From NCBI GenBank assembly GCA_963082875.1, contig OY720098.1, positions 124,001-188,000 of the forward strand: a stretch of 64,000 nt of DNA. The letters are read 5' to 3'. The stretch is from Corella eumyota (taxonomy: Eukaryota; Chordata; Ascidiacea; Phlebobranchia; Corellidae). The notes beneath the pieces are model-generated. The model had not been told where the DNA came from. It did no database searches and worked only from the letters and a program-made list of their open reading frames with translations. Positions 35,701 to 44,225 of this stretch are shown one piece after another (position 1 is the first letter of the stretch; the number at the start of each line of letters is the position of its first letter). The translations under genes and the position numbers were made by a program.

Positions 35701-36904
35701 ACCTTAGGTCACGACCTTGGGGCCTTAAAGGTTGGGGTTCAAAAGTTACATCCAAGTTTAAGTTTCGAGTCTCAGCTGGTTTGTCTTTTGGACTCAACCC
35801 AACTTCAGTGAAATTTTCAGTGAATGGTTTCGGAAGGGAATCTCCCCACTGGGGCTCCCCCTTGTACGACACCCTCAGCGCATCATAATCGACTTTCTTA
35901 TGATCTCGAGCAGAAAAACTTCCACCGAAATCGTTGTTGATCGTTGACATTGATCGATCGTCATAGTAACCTGAAGATAAAAAAGTTTAAGACAAGGAAA
36001 CAAAAAATTTTTATTTTTAAAAGAATATATACCTAAATATTTTGTTGGATCGTGTTTCTCATGATAAGAAACGATTGGTTCCCTAAACCCGACCCTCGGA
36101 CTTCGAGTTTGACCTTCTGTTGACCTTTGGTGACCTCCAGTTAACCGTTGATGACCTCCACTTGACCTTTGATGAGTTCCAGTTGACCTTAATGATGAGG
36201 AAAGGACGCCCGTTCGAGGATTTCGGATCTGTTTAAAACATTTCAAAATTAAACATTTTTTAAACTTTATACTGGTATTAAAATAAAACATTTAAATACT
36301 AAAAACATTTAGGATCACTTCTACGTTAACTTTCTTCAAAAAGTTAAAAATTATAAAGTACAAGAAAGAATTAGCAAGAATAGAAAATCAATAAAAAAAT
36401 CAGCGTTGACCGTAAAGTAGAAGAGAGAATTGGACATGAAGTACAAAAAAAAATTGTAAGGGCCGTCATTTAATAGTCCAGTTTAAATTTATTATTGAAA
36501 AATCATTTATTTTAAATGTTGAAATTGAGGCAAAACCAACAACTCACCATCAAAGTTTCCCCAAATGGAACGTCGTTCATCGGAACATTTGATTCTTCCA
36601 GCCTTCGATCAATTTTCTGAAGCTGCAAAATAAAAAAACAAATCATAACTTTCTTTACAGAATGATTAAAAGCCAAATGATTAAATAAATGTGAAATAAC
36701 AAAAAGTGAAAGAGTTATTGTGATAACTAAGTGCAACTTTTTATTTTCATATTAACTTACTACTGCTTTTGCCCCATTCACTTTATCCCATACCGAGTTT
36801 AAACCATCAGCCAACTCACGATTTGCTCCAGTGACCTCATAATCAGTGATGCGAGAATGACCCAAGGTCGGGTCGATGACCTTGTGTCGTATTCCACTGG
36901 CCAT
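20736..36904 (-). CDS. CEP350: CEP350, centrosome-associated protein 350 homologue, full length
   Basis: Some 45-50 exons, about 2,700 residues by my sum (human protein about 3,100). Start MASGIRHKVIDPTLGHSRIT (36761-36904). Conserved landmarks in order: VGFREPIVSYHEKHDPTKYL (36033-36228), LEGNSEALAKLKEKIKKQKE (35535-35970), PFSWRDHPALKANGPP (33907-34167), GILNDLHLGSSSDD (33506-33685), RHYDQTKIQEFMLKQKAERK plus a charged coiled coil (32600-32867), SPAVLEHQMALELNRYETIG then LAQQETVSLAQILQ (30267-30447), and the C-terminal KSLFELVCGLTREIYGREYL and EEPDWTDYDADERTVKMQL ending ISQL and TGA at 20736. CEP350 anchors microtubules at centrosomes and works with FOP and CEP19 in ciliogenesis (family knowledge). 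I did not find the CAP-Gly domain that vertebrate CEP350 carries before its C-terminal region. Several exons hold short coding repeats. Confidence 0.93.
20968..21163 (+). mobile_element. SINE copy, 3' truncated
   Basis: CCGGCAGCGTGGTGTAGTGG head, B box GGGTTCGATCCCC, body to ATATCCCAAACTGGCAAAA. The usual CGAGGATAAA tail is missing. It lies in the last CEP350 intron. Confidence 0.88.
21355..22210 (+). repeat. 19-bp satellite of TGACTATGACATCACAAAA, about 44 units
   Basis: Nearly uninterrupted array in a CEP350 intron; main unit TGACTATGACATCACAAAA, with variants TGACAACAC and TGTCAATGACATCAC. It carries the same TGACATCA core seen singly across the window, so it probably arose by local amplification of that motif. 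Confidence 0.95.
25535..25645 (-). repeat. three diverged units around AACCTTTAACCCAT
   Basis: GTAACCTTTAACCTATCG, GTAACCTTTAACCCATGG and CAACCTTTGACCCATAC recur at about 45-bp spacing in a CEP350 intron. Confidence 0.6.
27535..27650 (+). repeat. AGTGATGTCATAATAAAAAA tandem run
   Basis: About five units of 20-23 bp built on TGATGTCATAATAAA in a CEP350 intron; TGATGTCA is the reverse complement of the TGACATCA core. Confidence 0.8.
27921..28197 (+). mobile_element. full-length SINE copy
   Basis: Head GATAGGGTATAGTTAGAACA, B box GGGTTCGATTCCC, body AGTCAGCACTTAATCAGCAG, tail reduced to CACAATAGGAATACATATAT. CEP350 intron. Confidence 0.88.
28365..28432 (+). repeat. 28-bp tandem repeat, 2.5 units
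   Basis: ACAATGTAAAAACCATGCAA then ATCACCA, repeated between two CEP350 exons. Confidence 0.8.
29636..29882 (-). mobile_element. full-length SINE copy with internal deletion
   Basis: Tail AGAAAGGTCGAATGCACGAC, body GCTGCTGATCAGGTACTGGC, B-box GAATTGAACCCGGGACCTCA, head CACTACACCGCACTGCTGG. CEP350 intron. Confidence 0.87.
31138..31232 (-). repeat. coding 21-bp repeat in CEP350
   Basis: Four units translate as HSNKDQHSNKDQHSNKDHNS inside the exon at about 31048-31273. Hydrophilic, probably a flexible linker. Confidence 0.85.
33164..33438 (-). mobile_element. full-length SINE copy
   Basis: Tail TTTATCCTCAATGTTGAAAG through GCCTGTGGCAGTTTGGGATA to head TACTACACCACTCTGCCGG. It sits in CEP350 intron 10, just left of the start of the duplicated block. 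Confidence 0.88.
34361..34419. repeat. hairpin with a perfect 17-bp stem, copy A
   Basis: TGACGTAGAAAGTACTA at 34361-34377 pairs with TAGTACTTTCTACGTCA at 34403-34419, loop 25 nt, in CEP350 intron 7. The duplicate is at 45086-45144. It may be a tiny MITE remnant. Confidence 0.8.
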
Positions 36905-37489
36905 GTTGTCAGCAAATTATTTCTTAACTAAAATTTTTAACAAGAATTTAAATCGCGATTCAGATTGCCTTTATTTAGTTCGATAACCCCAGTTTGGAAA
37001 GAAGGACAGTTTTCAACGAGATCTCGCGCGTGCAAGCATAAAAAATGATGTGACCGCATGTGCTAATACTTTTCGTTCACATTTTTAGTGATTTACTTTA
37101 ATTTGGCTTAAATATGCCACCACAAAGCGCCAGTATTGCACGTGTACATTTTTTTTCTAAACCAGGCGCGCAAAACGTTATTTTCAGGTGTAAACTTTTT
37201 TACTGAAAAAAATCTCGTGCTTGCACGCTGTCCTACTTTCCAGACTGGCCATAACCAAGATTTTAACAAACTAAGTGATGTTAAATTAGCTGAAGCATCA
37301 AAATCATAAACAACCCATTTAATAAAACCAATTTGGTTGCTTGTTAACCTAGTTAACCCAAACTGCTTCATGCTGCTGTGCTTATGTCTGTATGTGCTAT
37401 GGCGCTGTTTTGTAGTAAGAATTGAAGTCTCAGTCTGTCAGTGAGTAGACAACAAACTGACGGTCTAACTGCTAACTGTCATTAATAAT

Positions 37490-37596
37490 CAACAATATCC
37501 CAAACTGACAGAAGCAACTTGAAATTAAGTCGGGGTAACAATTGTTACCTTATGTTTAGGCCGTGTGGTCAACCTTCCCACATCGAGGATAAATAT
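37490..37596 (+). mobile_element. SINE 3' fragment, copy A
   Basis: CAATATCCCAAACTGACAGA, GTCGGGGTAACAATTGTTAC and tail CATCGAGGATAAATATAT. Duplicated at 48217-48316. Confidence 0.8.
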
Positions 37597-38084
37597 ATAA
37601 AGTTCAAAAGTTACTTTAAAATATTTGTCAAGATACTGAGATAACTAAATTGAATCAGAAAAGTCGCTCAACTAACCCCACGCGTTGTTTATCTTAAACT
37701 TAATTAAATGCTTACCTGTAAACTTAATTGCAATTCTATTTAAACCAACATTAGTAGATCCTGTTTAACAAATTAATTTGCAAATTTGAAAACAAAATTT
37801 TTAAATTTTTTAACGAAAATCGTTTTCAGTTAACCTTTAACCCTGTCCGCTTCAGTAAGCACAAATACAATTTAATATTTTTAACAACAACAACGTTTAT
37901 CCTCAATTTTATAATATACTAAAATAGTTCAAAATATAAACAAATTATTTTAATTAAAAATTCTGTAATTTGTTTTTTTAATTTAAATAAAATATGTAAC
38001 TTAATTTTTTAATAAAATTTTAATCAAACAAAAAAATTATTAAAAAAAAATACTAAAATTTTATTTATAAACAAAAATTAAAAA

Positions 38085-38368
38085 ACCGGCAGCGTGGTGT
38101 AATGGTAAGAACACTTGCTACACCGCACATGAGGTCGTGGGTTTAATCCTTACTGCTTCCATGCTGTAGCGTCCCTCAGTAAGGCGCTATAAACGATACG
38201 AACTCCTGCTGAGTCAGCACTTAATCAGCAGCTTAAATATCGGGCAATTATAATCTATAATATCCCAAACTGCCACAGGCAACTCGAGACTGGGTCAGAG
38301 TAACTGATGTTACTCTATGTTTAAGTCGCGCATTCGACTTTCCCACATCGAAGATATATATAAAAAAA
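38085..38368 (+). mobile_element. full-length SINE, copy A (empty site for the LTR element)
   Basis: Head CCGGCAGCGTGGTGTAATGG, body GAGTCAGCACTTAATCAGCA, tail CATCGAAGATATATATAAA. In copy B the same SINE is split after CAGCACTT by the LTR element at 48945-52020, so this is the undisturbed site. Confidence 0.92.
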
Positions 38369-39506
38369 AATGATTAACGAACAATTTTAATAATAAAAAG
38401 TGTTTTGAATAAACGTTAATTCTTTACTAGAATTAAATATAATCCCACTTATTATTAAAGGCAATAGTTAAAGTGTTAAAATATTAAAAAGCGCAGATGT
38501 TGATAATTTAACGACGGTTTATGACGGTTTAATGATTCTGAACAAGCTAGTGTGACGTCATGGAATAATCCATTGTCCGATTATTGAACAACAATGGACA
38601 ATTTTAAAAGCAAGTGTTGTGTAAAAGTGAAAGATTGTTTTGTAAATTAATTTTTTTTTTAATTTGTAAAAGTTAAGTTGAAAAAAAAATTTTTAATTAA
38701 CAAATTAAATAAGGATGAAGCTTATTAAAATATTTTAATTAATTAGTAAAAATTAAACAAAATTGTGCGAAAATTATAGCGGAAAAAGGAGAAAGAATCA
38801 CCAAAAGTTTGAATTTTAAAATTGTTGTAACAAAACGTGACGTCACAATAGCACGACAATGATGAATGACAATAGTAAAGCGTGACGTAAAGTTCTGAAA
38901 GATTCGCTTGAATAGTTTGGGTGGTTACGCTAAAACGATATCATGCATATAGCGAATATAATATATAGAATATATATATGTTGGTTTGTGATGTAAGAAA
39001 ACGTTCGGGTTGCTAGGTTGGTTTGTGATGTAAGAAAACCGTAAGTTCGTTGATATTTAGAAAATTTGTTTTAAAATACAAATTAATTCTAGTCAGCTAG
39101 TGATTCTAGATTAAATGTGTATAATGATCTACTATTAACCGACTTTATGACGTCACAATCATATAACAAATCTTAAAAGGAATTTAGTTTTAAGAAATTT
39201 AAAAAAGCAGAAAATGAAAATTCAGTTTAGGTTTCTGTTAATATAACAAAAATATTAAGAAAATTAATTTTAAAATAACAAAACAAGAATAATTTATTGC
39301 CTTAAGACTGAAGCACCGGAAAGTAGCAAAATGTATTATTTATTAGCCACCCTTTGCCTATTAAAGTCAACTTTTGGTGCCAAATAGGATAAATTTGAAA
39401 GGGTTATTCTATTGCTTTTTCGTTTACAAACGCTTTAGAGACTAAATTATAACCAAAATAAATTATTTTTTAGTTTTAAGATTTTAAGAATATTTAGTTT
39501 TTGAAA

Positions 39507-42469
39507 ATGAGCCAAGATTATAAGAATCCGCCGCCTCCAGGGCAGGTAATATGACGTCATAATATAAGTTATAATAACGTAACATTTGTGCTATTTTAAA
39601 CGAAATAATTAATTAAAATTACTAAATTGGGAATCAATAATTAACGAAAAAGTTGATGTTAAAATAAGAAATATTAGAAAAATAAAAATTTGCAATTTAA
39701 AATTTTTAATTAAACAAATTATTAATTAGTAAAATATTTAAAATAAAGAAATATCAATTATTTAATTAAAGAAATTAATAATTAGTAAAATTAACTCTTA
39801 CCACGCTGAAAACTAAATATTTAACAACTTTAAACCGGAAGTTATAACAAACTATCCTGTATGACGTAATAACTGCTTTTGTCACAGGTCGCCCCGCAGT
39901 TCCAAACCCAGTACAACCAACCTCCCCAAGGTCAACAAGGTCAATGGATGAACCTCCCCCCAGCCCTTCCTGGTTGCCCCCCAGGACTCGAGTATTTGAC
40001 CCAACTTGACCAACTCCTTATCCACCAACAAGTCGAACTCTTTGAAGGTTTGTGACGTCATATAAATGGTCATATAGGCCATCATTTCAAACACAAAATG
40101 GTCATATAGGCCATCATTTCAAACACAAAAAGTTAAAATTTGTTGAAGTTTGTGTGTTAACTACTTTTATAAAACTTTCAATTAAATTATATTTGGAACA
40201 ATTAAACCAATTATGACGTCACAAATAATTTTAGCTTTGACGAACATCGAGACAAAGAACAGATACGCGATCAAGAACAGTGTTGGTCAGCAATGCTACT
40301 TTGCACATGAAGGTAAATTTAACAATTATTAGTCTATGACGTCACTTGTTCGGGTATTGTTATGTGGGAATGGAAAGCGATTGAACATTGTGCAACAAAG
40401 TTCCCTAACAATGGCAAATTTATTTTAAGCGCTGTTCCCTAACAATGGCAAATTTATTTTAAGCGCGGATGAATACATGTTTGTTGACGTGGTTACCGCT
40501 AAACAGAAATTGAATCAAGTATAGTGTTATCGCGGATGAATACACTTAAACGGTTAAATGTTTTTAAAAAAGGCGAAAACATTTTTCGTTTTCGCGGATG
40601 ATTATAATTTTACGCGGATGAATATTTTTACAGAATCTGAGCTGTGCATGAGAATTTGTTGCGGGAACCAGAGAGGTTTTATGATGCACGTCGTCGATAA
40701 CCTTGGCAACGTAAGTATGACGTCATAAGTAGTTTCCTTTTCATAACGTCACAATAACTAATACATTATGACGTAGGAGGTGATAAGGATGACGCGTCCA
40801 TTTAAATGCTGGGCCGGATGTTGTTGGTGCGCGAACCAGGATTGTTGCGCTCATGAGATCGACGTCGAAGCTCCTCCGGGAAACGTCATCGGGAAGATCA
40901 GACAATCGTAAGTATGACGTAGGCGGTCATGATTGTGACGTAGCTATTGTGACAGTGACGTACATTGCAATTGTTGTGACGTTGCTGTTGTTAGTATGAC
41001 GTATGGGGTCGTAAGTATGACGTTGCGATCTTGATTGTTACGTAGCTGTTGTTACAGTGACGTGGAAGGTCATTGTTGTGACGTAGCTGTCGTTAGTATG
41101 ACGTATGGTGCCGTAAGTATGACGTAGGGGGTCCTGATTGTGACGTAGGGGGTCCTGATTGTGACAATGACATAAGGGCATTGTTGTGACGTAGCTATTG
41201 TTAGTATGACGTAAGGGGTCTTAAGTATGAAGTAGGCGGTCATGATTGTGAAGTAGCTATTGTTACAGTGGCGTGGAAGGTCATTGTTGTGACGTAGCTG
41301 TCGTTAGTATGACGTAGGGGGTCCTGATTGTGACGTAGGGGGTCCTGATTGTGACGTAGGATGTCCTGATTGTAACAATGACATAAGGGGCATTGTTGTG
41401 ACGTAGCTGTTGTTAGTATGACGTAAGGGGTCGTAGGTATGACGTAGGCGGTCATGATTGTGACGTAGCTGTTGTGATAATGACGTTGGGGTCATTGTTG
41501 TGACGTAGCTGTTGTTAGTATGACGTATAAGGTCGTAGAAAAGAGTGACGTTAATAATATTTTTATTATGACGTAGGCAGTCATGTTGGAAGCCGAATTA
41601 CACGATCGCGGACGCGAGTGGGAACGTGATCTTCAACATCCAAGGACCTTGTTGTATTTGTCACGGGATCTGTTGCACCTGCGACTTCCCGTTCGAGATT
41701 TTCACCCAGGATCAACAACCGGTCGGAAAGATCTCTAAACAGTGGTCGGGTCTGGTTAAGGAGATGTTCACGGATGCCACCAACTTTAGCGCTACCTGTG
41801 AGTCCTCTAAGTTTATCCTCAATGTGAGCAAAGATAGAGTAACATCAGTTACCCTGACCCAGTCTACCGAGTTGCCTGTGTTAGTTTGGGATATTATAGA
41901 TTAAAATTTCCTGGTAATTATGCTGCTGATTAAGTGCTGGGTCAGCAGGAGTTCATACCGTTTATAGTGCCTTACTCAAGGGCGCTACAGCATGAGATCA
42001 GTGGGAATCGAACCCAGGACCTCATGTAGTGAAGCCAGGTGTTCCGACCACTTCCAGGCCCAAATATTCATTGTTCCATACCGAACCATTAAGAACAGTG
42101 TCAAAAACCAATTTTAATTCTTTAAATATTTGTTTAGTTCCACAAGACTTGGATGTTAAGTTGAAGGCCACGATATTGGGAGCTACTTTCCTTATCGTAA
42201 GTATAGCGGATGAATACGTTTATTGCCGATTAACTGGTTTTATCGCGGAGTAATATGGTTATTATAACTACCGGTATTTAAGAATAACAAACAAAGGGTT
42301 TAAGTGGTATTTCTAGCGGAGGAATACATACTTTGGTGTTACTTACAGATGCTAAAAAGTGATTTAAAAATATTACCCAAACATATATGTATTTAATTGG
42401 CGGATGAATACTAATAATCAGATCTATTTACAGGACATGATGTGGTTTGAAGACCAAGACCAAAATTAA
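39507..42469 (+). CDS. phospholipid scramblase, copy A
   Basis: Eight exons: 39507-39545, 39888-40047, 40235-40312, 40634-40710, 40777-40907, 41577-41797, 42138-42196, 42434-42469; frame closes at 266 residues. Short Pro/Gln-rich N-terminus, then [20 protein letters not shown], the signature scramblase opening, [19 protein letters not shown], a cysteine cluster [10 protein letters not shown] (likely palmitoylated), [36 protein letters not shown] and the C-terminal hydrophobic [16 protein letters not shown]. Scramblases move phospholipids between leaflets or act in signalling; vertebrate PLSCR1 has a Ca-binding loop that aligns with [12 protein letters not shown] here, keeping the first and last Asp. 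Acceptors of exons 5 and 6 both read TGACGTAG with weak pyrimidine tracts. A second copy of the last exon lies at 42531-42566. Confidence 0.93.
40062..40132 (+). repeat. 35-bp tandem duplication in scramblase A intron 2
   Basis: GGTCATATAGGCCATCATTT then CAAACACAAAA appears twice. The same pair is at 60058-60121 in copy B, so it predates the large duplication. Confidence 0.85.
40908..41576 (+). repeat. splice-motif minisatellite filling scramblase A intron 5
   Basis: The whole 669-bp intron consists of variants of GTCGTAAGTATGACGTAGG, GGTCATGATTGTGACGTAGC and TGTTGTTAGTATGACGTA. The units repeat both the real donor context of exon 5 (TCGTAAGTATGACGTAGG) and the real acceptor context of exon 6 (ATGACGTAGG). 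Confidence 0.92.
41813..42056 (-). mobile_element. SINE in scramblase A intron 6
   Basis: TTTATCCTCAATGTGAGCAA tail, GCTGCTGATTAAGTGCTGGG body, GAATCGAACCCAGGACCTCA B-box region; the head end is altered. Shared with copy B (62202-62426). Confidence 0.85.
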
Positions 42470-42530
42470 TTTGCATGTTGTAATTTTATTAATTTAGCGC
42501 ATGAATACTAATAATTAGATCTATTTACAG

Positions 42531-42566
42531 GATATGATGTGGTTTGAAAATCAGAACCAACAATAA
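42531..42566 (+). CDS. alternative duplicated terminal exon of scramblase copy A
   Basis: After a second CTATTTACAG acceptor, 97 bp beyond the first, reads [11 protein letters not shown] and stop. The first version reads [11 protein letters not shown] and stop. Copy B has only the second type (62813-62848). Either exon keeps the frame, so both could be used. Confidence 0.8.
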   Translation, partial: DMMWFENQNQQ

Positions 42567-42653
42567 CTCGACAAAAACTTTGGAAATATTTTCTTCGGAT
42601 TTTCTTCTTTATTTTAGATTGTGATTTATTCTTAAACTTTTGTTAATATTTGG

Positions 42654-42674
42654 AATAAAACTTTTAACTTTATT
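42654..42674. other. facing poly(A) signals of scramblase A and LRR gene A
   Basis: AATAAA on the plus strand at 42654-42659 and TTTATT at 42669-42674 (AATAAA on the minus strand). The convergent genes therefore have overlapping 3' ends. Copy B has the same pair at 62936-62941 and 62951-62956. Confidence 0.65.
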
Positions 42675-42748
42675 TGTTGGAGTGAAAAATTAAAAATAAT
42701 TATAAGATAATTAGTAGTTAGATGATGACATCATAATCGTCATAATGC

Positions 42749-44204
42749 TTAGAACCCAGTGTCATAATCGTAGGCCGGGTTTTTTTGACTAGAGTTTATC
42801 TTGATCTCCTCGTAAGGATGGGAGTCGTTGTCCATAGCAACGATGCTCAATTCTACAACAAAAAAATTAATAAATTATGACATCACAAACCCACAGGAGC
42901 GTTTATGACATCATGAACCACAATAAAAGCATAATCATGGCATCACAAACGCTAACATAAAGTACAATTATGACATCACACAAGACTTACTCGATGCGTT
43001 CTTCTTGCCCCCCGTAAACACAATAAACGAGATGACAAGGAACAAAAGGATTGCTCCGACAATGGGAAGAGAGATGATGAGAGCCAGGTTATCATCCCCG
43101 ATCACAGAGGAGCACAATGCAACAAAGTTGACGTCACTGACGAGGTCTATTGTGTCTGCACACATCATTAAATTTTCATCGTAGATCTTCTCTGGATTGT
43201 CGCTTATGTAGGTGTCCAAGTCCTGAAAATATTAGCTCATAATGACAAACATTTATTACTTAAACCCTATTACCAAAAAAAATATGCTCAAAAAAACAAG
43301 ACTTTCTGCCAATAAGACATTTTTTTATTAAATATTTCTTCTGTAGAAGATTCCCTTTAATTAACAACAAAATTTAAACAATGTTATCCCCTTTAAATGT
43401 AATTTAAGAAATGCAAGAAACCACAAACCTGTAAATCACAATCACACGACCATGGATTGTTTCCCAGCCAGACTCGAAGATTGTTATTTGTTAATTGTGA
43501 CATCACGACCGGGTCAAGGTCAGTTAGAAGGTTGTCATCCAAGCGTAACCGAGTCATGGTTGACTTTGAACTTGCAAATGCATTGTTGGAAACAGACTGA
43601 AGGTCGTTTCCGGTTAGGTAAAGTCCTTCAAACGTGGCATACATAAACATATTGTCGTCCACTGCAGTTATTTGGTTGTTCTGTTAAAAGAAAAAATTTG
43701 TAGATGATAACATAATCATAACATCATTTCTATGACATCATAAGAGTTATGACATCTTAACACGTATGACATCACAGCAGTTATGACATCTTAACATTTA
43801 TGACATCACAACAATAATGACATCTTAAAATTTATGACATCACAACATTTATGACATCACAACAGTCATGACACCACAACGGTTATGACATCACAATACT
43901 TACAGAAAGGTCAAGCCATCTCAGTTTATCGGCTCCTTGGAAAGATTGATCGTCGATCTCAGAAATTAAATTATCGGCAAGGAAAACTTCATACAGCTCT
44001 GTAGCGCCATTTAGTGCTCCGACAGGGATCTTTGGTATTTTGTTGTTGTTGAAATAAAGTTGAGTGGAATTACTTGGAATTACAGGCAGGGTTTCCAAAA
44101 GATTACCAGAGTAATCGATTGAATATAACTCGGTAAATTGAGATCCGAAATTATCGGGAATTGATTTTAATTTGTTGTTGGCAACACCCAAGTACCACAA
44201 AGCA
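42749..44204 (-). CDS. leucine-rich repeat transmembrane protein, copy A, 5' exons lost
   Basis: Four exons remain: 43904-44204, 43429-43680, 42991-43222, 42749-42852. They encode LRRs (LYFNNNKIPKIPVGALNGAT, FEGLYLTGNDLQSVSNNAF), a C-terminal cap NPWSCDCDLQ, a juxtamembrane cysteine region, one membrane helix (LALIISLPIVGAILLFLVIS) and a short tail with PYEEI and NPAYDYDTGF before TAA. The fold is a type I LRR surface protein; YEEI is a Src-type SH2 ligand motif and NPAY a PTB or endocytosis motif, so a signalling or adhesion receptor is likely. The first exon begins at an acceptor (TTTTTAG), but 22 bases further right the duplication junction begins, so signal peptide and N-terminal exons are absent. 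Copy B is at 63031 onward. Confidence 0.85.
43735..43895 (+). repeat. TATGACATCACAACA tandem run in LRR gene A intron
   Basis: About eight units of 18-23 bp around TATGACATCA or TATGACATCTTAAC. Confidence 0.8.
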
Positions 44205-44225
44205 CTAAAAATTAAAAAGGAGGTT

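Larger units (their letters stand above)
36905..39506. other. shared 5' intergenic region between CEP350 (-) and scramblase A (+)
   Basis: The two genes diverge from here, so both promoters lie within 2.6 kb. Contents: a non-repeated GC-richer stretch 37000-37260 (probable CEP350 promoter side), a SINE 3' fragment at 37490-37596, a full SINE at 38085-38366, a very AT-rich stretch 37860-38080, and several TGACGTCA motifs from 38550 to 39160. No other gene is visible. Confidence 0.75.

Noticed and set aside
37108-37371. 87-codon open frame in the CEP350/scramblase intergenic region (also 47837-48100)
   Set aside because: No recognisable domain and it overlaps the presumed promoter; its preservation in both copies is explained by the recent duplication.
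41240-41495. Minus-strand open frames across the scramblase intron 5 repeats (also 61205-61882)
   Set aside because: They are translations of the minisatellite and run antisense to the gene; composition is explained by the repeat.
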